Assembly: GCA_025331445.1 (NCBI GenBank)
Contig: JAIWNE010000113.1
Span: 1 to 64,000, forward strand
DNA length: 64,000 nucleotides
Reading direction: 5' to 3'
Source of the DNA: Blakeslea trispora
Lineage: Eukaryota > Mucoromycota > Mucoromycetes > Mucorales > Choanephoraceae
The position numbers and the translations under genes are program-made. Each line of letters begins with the position of its first letter. The stretch's first letter is position 1. Below are positions 36,068-46,069 of this stretch, piece by piece. Below the pieces are notes generated by a model. It was not told the origin of the DNA and searched no databases. It saw nothing but the letters and a program-made list of their open reading frames with translations.

Positions 36068-38200
36068 ATGCCTGCATTAAGTAACAGAAAGAAAGCTGCT
36101 TTAAACAAAAAACGATCTGAACAAGGAGATTTCATAAAGAATGATTCTTCAACAAATTCCGTTGATCAACGCGAAGATTGGGAGATGAATCAATTGAATA
36201 TGGAATCGTTGATTCAACTTTCTGAAGAAGTAGAAGTATCTACCGACTCGCCCAAGACAATTGATCAAGTGCTTGGAAAGAGAACTGATCAATCTCTCGG
36301 ATCAGGTCAAAAAAGAAAAGGGGTATATCAAAAGAACTCGGATGTCACAAAGTGGAGAAGAAGAAAGGAAGCTGAAGCCATCGATTCGAAGCAGAAACTG
36401 ACTAACTTTGGAATCACTATCACCAAGAGATCCGAAGTAGAACGTCCTGTTGTAATGAGTCATACAAAGTTAGAGCTCATCAGAATCAAGGACTCTGTGC
36501 AAAACCTGGACAAGCATATCCTACCTATCATGAATAAGGCAAAGGAAGGAAATCCTATGCATAGGTACGAATACTGCCAGTATCTTTCTGTAAAGTTGTA
36601 TTTCACAAAGAGACTTCAGGGAATGAACAAAGGTGATAGTTCAAGAGAAACAGCCAATTACTATTGGCCAAACAACAATGAAAATGATCGAGCTTCGACC
36701 ATTATTCAGTGGGCTACCAAGTTCATTGAGGAGGGTAGCATTTCCGAGCATCAGCAAGGCAAGCACATCAAGCGACAGTCTTTTTTGAGCGACTCTGATG
36801 TGAAGCTACTTACATTAGAGAAAATAAGACAGATGAAGCCTGAATTACGAAGCTTAGGAAGCATCAAAAAAGTGATTGAAGAAGAGGTCGTTCCTCAGGT
36901 TCTTGGTGTTGCTTCTGGCCAAACAGTGAATTTGGATACTGTAGCAAACTATTTGTACGAGTGGGGCTACTCGTACAGAAAGAATAAGAAGAGCATTTAT
37001 TTTGATGGCCATGAAAGGGAGGATGTAATTGCCTACCGTAATTCATGGTCATCAAGAATGCTCGGCTATATGAAGAGAGCCGAGTTCTACGAAGGTGAAG
37101 CTCAGGAGATAGTCTTGGAGCCAGAACTGAGCGATGAAGAGAAGAAGGTGGTATTCATCACACATGATGAAAGCACCTTCTACTCTAATGATGGCAAGGA
37201 TGATCTCAGGCTTCTTGAAGGTGAAAACCATATAAGGAAGAAGTCTATGGGCTCTTCCTTGATGGTTTCAGAGTTCCAATGTCCTTGCCATGGAACCATG
37301 AAAATCAAGGGCTGGACATCTAGAAAGGTGTTTAAAGCTGGAGATAGTCGAGATGGATGGTGGACGTCTAAGCATATGGTGGAACAACTGGTAACGGATG
37401 CAATTCCTTTGTTCGAAGCTTTGCATCCGGATTGCATCGGTGTTTTTCTGTTGGACAACAGCTCCAATCACGCTGCTTTTGCCGACGACGCCTTAGTCGC
37501 AAAGCGCATGACTTTAAATGAGAAACCATGGCCTGAGGACAGCAAGACCAGCTTTCGTGACACTACTGTCACTCTCAGTAACGGAGAGGTTTTAAATCAA
37601 ACCTTCTTCTACAACAAGGTCTTGCAAACAGTTGACAGAAAAGGCAAAGCAAAGGAAAAGACCGTCCGATATTTTAAAGGCATAAAAAAGATTTTAGAAG
37701 AAAGGGGTCAATGACTCGGATGTGATTTGGATGGCAAGGCATGGAAGCTTAACTGCGGTGACCCAGTGCCTGGAAGAAAGTCTGTTTGCTGTGCTCGTCA
37801 CTTCCTTGAAAGCCGACCTGACTTCATCAGTCAGAAATCAGCTCTACAAGAAGTCATAGAAGGAAGTGGTCATATCTTTGAGCTGTATCCTAAATATCAT
37901 TGTGAGTGTAATTGGATCGAGCTTTATTGGTCGTATGCAAAGCGACAGGCTCGTCTTCATTGTGACTATAGCTTCAAGTCTTTGGAGGAAAACATTGACA
38001 CTTATCTTGATAAGGCTGCTAATATAGTTCATATAAGAAAGTACTATCAAAAGTGTATGGACTATATTGAAGCCTATAGCAAGTGTTCAGACGGTCGCGA
38101 GGTTGTCAGTCAAGTCAAGCAATTGGTAACAAAGACATATCTGTCTCATAGAAAATTTACCCTTTCTTCTGCAAATATTTCTCTTGAAAATGAACAATAA
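36068..38200 (+). pseudogene. TM1 DDE transposase, one nonsense codon
   Basis: A transposase of about 710 residues, cutting and joining DNA at the TM1 ends. The N terminus is basic (KKAALNKKR). Helix-turn-helix-like DNA-binding segments follow (RQSFLSDSDVKLLTLEKIRQ, then LDTVANYLYEWGYSYRK, which resembles the IS630/Tc1 second helix-turn-helix). Catalytic residues I assign: D367 in THDEST, D463 in LLDNSSNH and E618 in CNWIELYW. The D463-E618 gap of 154 residues is far larger than the usual 34-39 of Tc1/mariner. The frame is open except for TGA at 37712-37714, where TM2 and TM3 have TGG (Trp). The join RYFKGIKKI has no intron, whereas TM2 and TM3 have one there. The copy is probably inactive by this single change, unless the stop is read through. 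Confidence 0.88.
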
Positions 38201-38287
38201 ACTTTGATTTTTCTTTTATTGGTCTCTCGAGTTGCTATAAATAGACTACCATTTCCATTTTAGTAACTAAAATCATAAATCATTAGA

Positions 38288-38325
38288 AGGGTCACAGGTT
38301 CGATTCCCGTTGAAGTTGTTTTTTT
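38288..38325 (+). other. TM1 B-box-like (tRNA T-arm-like) motif with T-run
   Basis: GGTCACAGGTTCGATTCC resembles the 3' part of a tRNA; the same GGTCACAGGTTCGA occurs in the tRNA-Ile at 16237-16250. The B-box core GGTTCGATTCC is at 38297-38307, and seven Ts follow at 38319-38325, like a Pol III terminator. There is no full cloverleaf. The core ends 77 bp from the element end. Confidence 0.5.
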
Positions 38326-38386
38326 CTGATGGTCAAAATTTGAAAGGATTTTTTGGTTTTTCAGGTTTAAGACCCGAAGCACTGTA

Positions 38387-38830
38387 TCACCTATTCTGAA
38401 GCTGCTAAATTATTTTAAAACCAGACGAAAAGGTAGTGAGATGAATCCTTATTAATTTTCTTTTATTTAAAAAAAGGTTACCGCTATTTGTGATCGTGCT
38501 GTTGCTTTCTCTAAAAACGCTGTTATCCGTATAGTTAGTGCACAAAGCATCACCTTGGAAGCAAAAGATTCTGACTTTAGTCTGAAGATCAACTTCATGA
38601 TTAACAACAACAATTATCCCATGATGTTTTACTTTCTAAGATTTTTCAGAAAAGGTTTCACCCACAGAATCATTGGGGATTTATTTTTAGAGATCTCCGT
38701 TGATAAAAAGTACCAGCCGCCGGTTTTGCTTCGCAAAACGGAGGGCGGCTTTACCCCCCCCAAACCATCCCCTCAACTCACCCCCACCACCCACCAAACC
38801 AGCAGCTTAAACGTAATAAATGTTTGTTAG
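38387..38830 (+). other. Coding-like fragment right of TM1
   Basis: After an intron-like acceptor at about 38477, a frame reads VTAICDRAVAFSKNAVIRIV and continues as an open frame to 38830. Its last part runs into proline-rich low-complexity sequence. I recognise no family. It may be the remnant of a gene interrupted by TM1. Confidence 0.25.
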
Positions 38831-39110
38831 TTTGAAAGCATTTTGCAATCTAAACCTCCATTGCGGTAATAAAATTAACACCTCCGCTGCGCTATGGTTA
38901 ATTTTCTTTACCTTCATTATGGTTCAGAACGCTTCGCTTTGCAACATGCTCGTGCTGCCGCAGGCCAACTAATCCGATGAGAATATCAATGTGGGGGCCC
39001 CACCCATATTTTTTTTGAACCTTTGCTATGGTATAAAATAACCCCTTCGCTGCGCTTCGTGTATTTTAAACCGTCGCTTTGGTAAAAAAAACATGTGTCC
39101 CGGGGCAGCG
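38716..39110. repeat. GC-rich hairpin cluster 1
   Basis: A set of short GC-rich palindromes in AT-rich surroundings. A strong hairpin lies at 38716-38749 (GCCGCC/GGGCGGC arms, GGTTTTGC inner stem). A GTGGGGGCCCCAC palindrome lies at about 38991-39003. TTCGCTGCGC-type hairpins lie near 38885 and 39050. A poly-C/CCCCAC tract lies at 38753-38790. No gene is seen. Confidence 0.6.
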
Positions 39111-39660
39111 AAAAAGACTTGAGCTTACCCTAATAATTAGTTCATAACTAAGTCAGATGGGATCAAATATGAGTGAGTCTTTCAAAAGCAACAATCCATG
39201 CTTGCTTTTAAAAATAAAAACTCATCTAAACTTAAGACTCGAATTATCTAAGGGAATAGCAGATCAATCGAATGATATGGACTGTCCTGATTTTGGAAAG
39301 TGTAGGAACCAATTTAATTAATAGCAAAGTACAGATCAAGGTTTGCAACAACTGAAGTGATGCTCAAACATTAAATGTAAGTTCCAATACACTTTGAAAC
39401 TCTTTGGAAGGGTTAGCGCCCGCCTGAGAAGATTTGCAAGTTATAATGGTTCTAGTGGCAAAGGACTTAAAATTGACTTATCCTTACAATAACACAGTTT
39501 AAGTTTTAATAATGCCAAAAAATCTTTCCCTAATCCACATCAAAGCAACACAATGATAGCAAATACATCTCATTTAACCGCAATCATACCTCATAGAAGA
39601 TTCATTACTCAATTTTCTTGCGATGTTTCTAGTATACTGAGTGTTGAGAGGATCATACTC
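39111..39660. other. AT-rich spacer between hairpin clusters
   Basis: No supported gene, RNA or repeat. Confidence 0.35.
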
Positions 39661-39795
39661 GCTTCGCGTGAGGGGGACGGACAACCCTCCCCCTTAAACC
39701 CCCTCCCAGATAGCTAAGGCTTACTCTACTGATCCTGACTACTGATGGCTTCGCGCTTGGGGGAGGGACGACCCTCCCCCATACCCCCTCCCAGC
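39661..39795. repeat. GC-rich hairpin cluster 2, two units
   Basis: Two related units, 39661-39709 and 39748-39795. Each has CTTCGCG, a G-run (GGGGGAC or GGGGGAGGGACG), ACCCTCCCCC and then CCCCCTCCCAG. Each can fold on itself. Confidence 0.65.
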
Positions 39796-39979
39796 AGGTT
39801 TAACGCTTGTAAGTTGTTGCTGTCTAAGGCTAATCAGTTTTCTGAGATTCAAATTTAATTTGTGACTGAGAAATTAGAAAGCGTGTAAAAAAAGTTACAA
39901 ACGGCTCTATGTTTTTAATTATATAGATTTGTAGATTGACAAGTTTGACACAATAGGATTTTTAAATGTTTCGGCATAT

Positions 39980-40565
39980 ATGTTTGATGATTCAACCAGA
40001 CCTCAAGCAAGTACCCGTGTAGGTGTTGAGACTGTCTCGCCAATTCGCGAGCTCAACTTTGATGGAACGATCCTTGGGGCTGCTATGCCTTTAGGAGTCA
40101 TTCCTATGGATGAAACTGTTGCCCCTTCTGGTCGGGAATATAAGAAATTAAAGTTTCTTTTGTTCAAGTACACCTGGGAGAACTGGGACAACAAAAACTA
40201 TGTTACCTTCAACAACTCCATCAAGGAGGCATTTGCCGATCATTTGGAGGACTTGTATGAAGACCTTGGTAAGTATTTTGCTTTTTCTGTTGATCTAAAA
40301 AGTCTAAACTCACGTTATAAACTACATAGTTGACGAAGAACTCATCGCCAATGATTGCAATCCTGTTGTCTCCAACGAAAAAAACGAGAAAAGGCAGACC
40401 AAGATCAAGTCTTCCAAGCGTAAGGTGGTAGAGAAGGGTGCCAACCCAAAGATCAATTGAACTGATCTTCTCTCTGAAAGTTTAAATAACTTTGTTGAGC
40501 TTATGAACAATGATATTCCGTTTCCCTCTGATCTCTTCGTCCCTTCTGGATCAATGTATATTTAA
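39980..40565 (+). CDS. Small unknown two-exon gene
   Basis: Not recognised. Exon 1 starts at the ATG at 39980 and ends before GTAAGT at about 40270. The intron is about 60 nt and ends CATAG at about 40330. Exon 2 reads VDEELIANDCNPVV and then a basic stretch (KRQTKIKSSKRKVVEK), with a TGA at about 40459. Open sequence in frame resumes after it to about 40565 (LLSESLNNFVELMNND), so the stop may be a lesion. The predicted protein is about 140-195 residues. Its position just upstream of a Helitron-like fragment on the same strand may mean they belong together. Confidence 0.4.
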
Positions 40566-40861
40566 TTTCTTTTAGTTGAATAAAGCATTGCTATTTATCA
40601 ATTTTATTAGATTACACAAGTAGTCAATAATTGTTTTACATTGTACTATCGCATTAAGCTTTTCTTGCTTTATGGTCCCATGATACCATTATCATGCTAA
40701 ACCTGTGGCCATCACTGTATATTTAGTTGCACATACATGTGTGGCATTTCTGCTTATAAGTATACTTTCGCGCATCCTAACTTAGTATCACTTTTTTTTG
40801 TTTCAAACATCTATATAAAGCAGACATTTTTGTTTTTTCTTCAACTATATTATTTAATACA

Positions 40862-42000
40862 ATGTCCTCCTCTACAGTCGCTATCCGTGAATTTACTTCT
40901 AGATTTCGTTTTCAAGATAATTCTTTGAACTCTTTCTCAATCACTCAGAGATCTCAAATCAAGAAATTTCAGGAATTTGCTTCTAAAACTCCCAACGGTT
41001 TTTGTTCTGTTTGCTTGGAAATTCTCTATCCTGAACAGCAGAACTTTCGCCTTATCTGTAACGCCGAGAACTAGAACTGCCACGCTTGAAATTACAACCA
41101 ATGACAAAAGATGGCAAAGTTATGGTTTGTAAACGCCATTACAAAGGAATCTGATTTACCTGTCTATAAATACCCTGGCAAGTGTTTACTATATTTTATC
41201 AAACTCAGAAAATACTAATTTCTTTATAATTTAAATGCGATATTGTGACAGAAACAGAAAGCCTCAAATATCGTGAGCGCTCAGTTATCTCATTTGTGAA
41301 GCTTGTGTCTCAAATTACAAGAAAATGTTCTTCATCCGGAAGAATAGGTCATTATGAACTTTCTGGTTCCTTTTGGATAACTCACAACTATAAGTTTACA
41401 ACCATGGCCTGTTCTGGAACTTTGGGACTGTACTACCAACGTAGGATCCTGCAGAAATCAACAAGAAGAGGGTTTATGCAGCATATACCGCATTGCAAGC
41501 AACTCATCATTTGCTGGCAAGATATGATCTTCAGCCATTGACCTATTCTTTGGTCAATTATCATTTGAAAGAAAACATGAGGTTTGTTGGAATCAGAAAT
41601 GATAGACAAATAAGATGGCTTCACAACAGTTTGTTTCCTGGTAGGAATCCCAATCCTCAAGCTTCCGATGTTGACTTTTGTGATTTGTTTGTTGGTCAAG
41701 ACATTAATGGCAAAAATATCAGGAGTTCGCATCCTAGTATGTTGGCGCTTGTGTTTCCCCACATTTATAAAACATGTACCGGGCATTATTTCCTGTCCAA
41801 GCCCACAGAAGAGAACAAGCGCCTTCTCGAAAACCACGGAGGTATCTCTAAGGCAACAATTAACAGTGAATCTTTAGCCGGATACACAAAGGCCCGGCTT
41901 AAATGAAAGACAGAAGATTCTCAAGAGATCTATTGTTTCTTTTCTTTATGTTGGACAACATCGAAAAGAACAATCTGTCTACTTACAAAGTGAATCGCAA
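40862..42000 (+). pseudogene. Helitron-type Rep/helicase N-terminal fragment
   Basis: Resembles the region before and including the Helitron-like N domain. It starts at the ATG at 40862, with a Cys pair FCSVCLEILYPEQ. Then come frameshifts near 41070 and 41145 and an intron (about 41180-41250). After that it reads ESLKYRERSVISFVKLVSQ, GHYELSGS and CSGTLGLYY. Another shift near 41465 leads to LVFPHIYKTCTGHYFLSKP, and a last one near 41900 to DRRFSRDLLFLFFMLD, which is characteristic of the family. The Rep HUH motif and the PIF1 helicase are missing: the fragment stops at the GC palindrome cluster near 42000, before TM2. It is clearly dead. Confidence 0.6.
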
Positions 42001-42002
42001 TC

Positions 42003-42120
42003 TGTCGGGTACGGGTCGGGTTTGACTCGACTCGACTTACAAAAAGTCGGGTTTGCCAGAAATCTAAAGTCGAGTCGAGTTACGAGTCGAGTCACCCGTC
42101 GGGTACCCGACGGGTTAAGG
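42003..42120. repeat. GC-rich nested palindromes (GTCGGG/GACTCGA)
   Basis: A perfect 22-bp palindrome at 42094-42115 is centred on GGTACC. Further arms GACTCGACTCGACTT (about 42028) and AAGTCGAGTCGAGTT (about 42067) pair across a 25-bp loop. CGGGTACGGGTCGGG lies at the left. This is a compact block able to form alternative hairpins in AT-rich DNA. Confidence 0.75.
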
Positions 42121-42690
42121 TATTCGGGTTTGCTTTGGTGTTACTGTAGAAGTAGTATAGAGCTCAATTTTGCTTTCAATAAAAAAACTCCTTTTCTTAC
42201 ATTACATTTATCATTTTGGTCATATTGGTTTTTTTTTATTATTTACTTGCAATATCAACAATACGACGATGCTAACGTGTCTTCAGTCTTAAAACGCCGA
42301 AAAAATCATCAAACTTTGAAGAGCTTCACAGAAAAACTTTTGCAGGCAAGAACAAAATCTGACCTTTTAATGTTGTTTTAAATATGTTTTAGAACATTGT
42401 TAAAAGTTTAGATTTTTTTTTGCCTGCAAAAGTTTTTCAGTGAAACTCTTCAAAGTTTGTCGGTTCCCGAAAATTTTGGCTGGGAGGTATATGAGAAGCC
42501 CAAATCTTGAAACAAGGTCTTTACAGGGCTTAAAATTAATTTTTCGATACTTAAAAATACAAACACCGACTAGCCAATTAAAACCTGTTGAAGTTTTGTT
42601 TTGTGTTCCTTAATGTGTGTAACAACAATAATTATTTACAGGTATCGGGTCAAGAAATTCGACTTCTTTTTCACTTTTAACAATATCACA

Positions 42691-44765
42691 ATGCCCTTTA
42701 CAAGTAAAAAAAAATCAAGAACTGCTTCTTTGAAAAAGGATAGCAACGGAAGATGGTTAAAGATGGAAAAAAATGAAGAACTCAGTGTTTTAGTTGCTGA
42801 GAATGTCGATACTGAAGTTGTCGAGACTGTTGAAGATTGGCAAGCATGGGAGGAAGATATCAGCAGCTCTGCTCTTGATGAATTGAAAGATGATGGATTA
42901 AGCATCAGAAAGAGAAAGGGTCATTACTCTAATGACTCTAGAACCACCAAGTGGCGGCGTAGAGTCGAAGCAGCAAATGTGGATGACAATAAGCAGTTAA
43001 CTCACCCTCAAGAAGAACTCCTCCTGATTAATGAGTCAATGGAAGCGTTGCATGAGCAAATCAAGCCTGTAATGAACAAGAAGCGCGAGGGAAGCTCATT
43101 GGACTCCTACAACGTTTTCAGACTCATCTCGGTTTTCAGATATTTTGAGAACTGTTTGGAGGGGTTGAAGAAGGGTGAGGCTAGTCAGAAGATTGCGGAA
43201 TTCCTTTGGCCTGATAACTCCAGGAACTATTGAGCCAAGAGCATAGTTAGCTGGGCCAAGGAATACCTTGAGCATGGTGATCTTTCTGATCACAGCCAAG
43301 GTATTCTTACCATGAAAGAGTCGTTCTTGAGCCATAACGACATCAAGTCAAAGGTTCTGGAGTACATCCAGCAGGCCAAGGCTGCTGAGCGTTCTCTTGT
43401 AAACATCAAGAGATACATTGATGAGGAAGTCGTGCCTTCTTGCCTAGGTGTTACTGGCTCCGTAAGTATTTCAACCATTAGCAAGTACTTACATGAGTGG
43501 GGATACACCTATGGCAAGCAGAAGAAAGGCATGTTTTTTGATAGTCATGAGCGAGAGGATGTTGTGGCGTACCGTGAGGAGTGGTCTGCTCGTAGGATGG
43601 ACTATATGCGTAGATCCGAGTTCCACGAAGGCGATGGCCAAGAGACAATCCTGGAACCTGTTTTGAACGACGGTGAAGAAAAGATTGTCTTTGTGACCCA
43701 TAACGAGTCGACCTTCTATGCAAATGATGGGAAGGAAGACATCTGGAGTCTGAAGGGTGAATCCTTCATTCGAAAGAAAGGGTCTGATTCTTCCATCATG
43801 GTAGGTGAGTTCCAGTGTCCCTGTCATGGAACGATGAGGATTCAGGGATGGACCTCTCGTAAGCTGTTTAAAGCTGGCGAGAGTGGAGATGGTTGGTGGA
43901 CTCACAAAGACATGGTTGCCTTACTCAAGGATCATGTCATCGGGTTGTTTGAAAGCTTGCACCCTGAATGCCGAGCTGTATTCCTCTTTGACAACAGCTC
44001 AAAGCATGGGGCATACAGCGATGACGCATTGGTTGTAAGCCGGATGACACTCGGTGAGAAACCATGGTCTCTGTCTGAAAAGTATCAGTTCAGAGACACA
44101 ACTGTCAAGCTCTCGACTGGTCAGCTTCTTCACCAGTCGTTCTTTTATGAGAAGAAGATCTGCTCCTATGACTCAAAAGGCCGACCCAAGGTCAAAAAAG
44201 TCAGACATTTTAAGGGTAAATAACTCTGAATAGCTATAATCACACGACTATCAAACTGCAAATATTAGGTATTGAGAAAACCCTTGAAGAAAGAGGTCAA
44301 TGGCTCTGCGATCTTCAAGGCAAGCAGTGGTAACTTCGGTGTGGACAAGACTCCCCTGGCGAGAAGGCTATGTGCTGTGCTGCCTACTTCTTAGGTAGCA
44401 GACCTGACTTTGTTGCTCAAAGAACTGCTTTGCAACAAGTTGTAGAAGATGCTGGCCACATCTTCGAGCTATACCCCAAGTACCATTGCGAATGCAATTG
44501 GATTGAAATGTGCTGGGGTATGGCTAAAAGAGAAGCCCAGCTTAGATGTGATTACACATTTAAGTCTTTAGAAAGGAATATTCCCGCGTTCTTGGACAAA
44601 GCTGGAAATATTGCTCAAATAAGAAGATATTTTCAGCGCTGTATGAACTATATCGAAGCATACAGCAAGCAAGAACGCGGGAGAGAAGTGGCAGCTGATA
44701 TCAAGAAGTTCGTTGAGAAGAGATACCTTTCTCACCGAAAAGTTAGAATCCCTAAAGATTTATAA
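42691..44765 (+). pseudogene. TM2 DDE transposase, several lesions
   Basis: Homologous to the TM1 transposase throughout, from the ATG at 42691 (MPFTSKKKSR). In-frame TGA at about 43231-43233, and TAA at about 44330 within the segment where TM3 reads WKLRCG. The first catalytic motif reads THNEST, so the aspartate found in TM1 and TM3 is asparagine here. The second motif, LFDNSSKHG, and the third, CNWIEMCWG, are present. One intron is needed: donor GTAAAT at about 44217, acceptor TATTAG at about 44271, joining HFKG to IEKTLEERGQW. With a lost catalytic residue and two stops the copy is inactive. Confidence 0.88.
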
Positions 44766-44797
44766 TAAAAAAGTTTGAAAATATGTAAATTTGTTCT

Positions 44798-44820
44798 TGG
44801 GTCATGGGTTCGATCCCTCT
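44798..44820 (+). other. TM2 B-box-like motif
   Basis: GGGTCATGGGTTCGATCCC contains the B-box core GGTTCGATCCC at 44807-44817, ending 78 bp before the element end. It is the positional equivalent of the TM1 motif. No cloverleaf is seen. Confidence 0.5.
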
Positions 44821-45014
44821 ATAAAACCAAAAAAAATTGAAGAGGAAAACTTGAAACAATTTTTAATTCTCGCCGTTTTAAAACTGAAGGCACGTTAACT
44901 ACTGAAGAGAAAAACAAGAACTAGACTTAGCGAGAAGGATATCGAAATGCGCAAAAAAGACGTTTTCATTGGTTGAAATATTTGTAAGAACAAAAACTTT
45001 ACAATGGGTGGATG

Positions 45015-45277
45015 GTTTATTTTTCTTAGTCTTTCTATTTATCATATGGCCTTTGGCATGTAAAAAAAACCGAGATCAACTCATCTCCTCAGATCAGCTT
45101 CAAACTCGAAAACTAACCTCCCATTATCCTTTATATCACACTCCGACAAAAAAAACTGTCCCTTTCATCATTTATTCTCTCTGTATAGCTAACCTTCAAA
45201 AGCAAAGTGAGTTTAAAATCACTTATTTTATCCTAGACTCAATTACTGAGTTTTTGAAACTCCTCTGCGCTGTGGTG
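45015..45277 (-). mobile_element. CAC-D: truncated terminal fragment of the CAC family
   Basis: Matches the right end of CAC-B (30490-30745): the block around AAAACCGAGATCAACTCATC, and the terminus CTCTGCGCTGTGGTG at 45277. Divergence is clearly higher than between A and B, so it is an old relic. The other end is missing. Confidence 0.7.
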
Positions 45278-45760
45278 TTTGTTGAGAAGCAGGAATGTTG
45301 AGGACACTCACATAATAAAGCAGAATCATACTTGAAGTAGTGAAGACAAGGATCTCATTATAGACCTGCTCGCACTGAAAGATAGAAATAGCTAAATAAA
45401 TGGAGATTCCAATTATTGTCACTCTCACACAATAGCTATATCAAAACCATGCTCATAGCACTTAAATCGTATTGCTCCTTTATTACAATTATTTTATTTT
45501 CTTATTTAAGCTTAGTCGGGATCATAAATCGTCAGGTACAAAGAAGTCCTGTCAAAAGAAATTTCTTTTCAATTAAATTATCAATCCTTCAGCAAGATTA
45601 ACTGTCCGCTTCATTCAAGTATAAATAGGCATCAAGTTCATTAGATTATTAGTTCCTTCTTCTATTTTTCATAAATAAAAGTCTACACAAATTCTCACAG
45701 AATTTATCCCTTGTCTTTCCACATTACATACATTAAACAACTACCTTTCCAAACAAGGAA
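45278..45760. other. Intergenic, no supported gene
   Basis: AT-rich, no recognised feature. Confidence 0.35.
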
Positions 45761-46052
45761 CAAGAGATTGGATCGATTGGTCTATGTTTTGACCGAAGAA
45801 GTTAAGTACGATCCTGAGAAGGAGAAGATCAGGATCTTGCAAAACACAGGTGCAATGACCCGTGATTAAAGAGAAAGAAGAAGAGTTGAGTTGGAAGCTG
45901 AAAAAATTCCAGAAGAAATGAGAAATAGAATGGTTACATTCTTTGAAGAAGAAGTTGAAGTAGAAGGTGATGCTGAGGTAGAAAAGTTTTATATGATTCA
46001 ATCATTTAATTCTGAGGATGTGCTGTACACTGCTTCAATTGATAACGACTAA
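45760..46052 (+). pseudogene. Short acidic reading frame, one stop
   Basis: One frame reads LVYVLTEEVKYDPEKEK, continues across a TAA near 45867 to a long Glu/Val-rich segment (FFEEEVEVEGDAEVEKF), and ends at TAA at about 46052. No start codon is evident. It is strongly charged and codon-like, but I know no family for it. It may be a transposon accessory gene related to the next frame. Confidence 0.3.
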
Positions 46053-46069
46053 GTTATCAGAAGCTGTAC

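Larger units (their letters stand above)
35655..38384 (+). mobile_element. TM1: Tc1/mariner-superfamily element (2730 bp)
   Basis: Terminal inverted repeats of about 25 bp start CAGTGCTTCGGGTCTTAAAC at 35655 and end with its exact complement at 38384. Each end is flanked by TA (35653-35654, 38385-38386), the target duplication of this superfamily. It contains a single transposase gene. A B-box-like motif and a T-run lie near the 3' end. Confidence 0.92.
42275..44895 (+). mobile_element. TM2: Tc1/mariner-superfamily element (2621 bp)
   Basis: The left end is ACGTGTCTTCAGTCTTAAAA at 42275. The right end is the near-complement ending AACTGAAGGCACGT at 44895. TA flanks both ends (42273-42274, 44896-44897). 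The left subterminal region has a large hairpin: 42310-42352 pairs with 42420-42460. The sequence around 42462 (AAAATTTTGGCTG) is shared with TM1 near 35852. Confidence 0.9.

Noticed and set aside
38288..38325. A functional tRNA gene at the TM1 3' end (also 44798-44820)
   Set aside because: Only the T-arm-like part is present; no acceptor, D or anticodon arms can be formed upstream.
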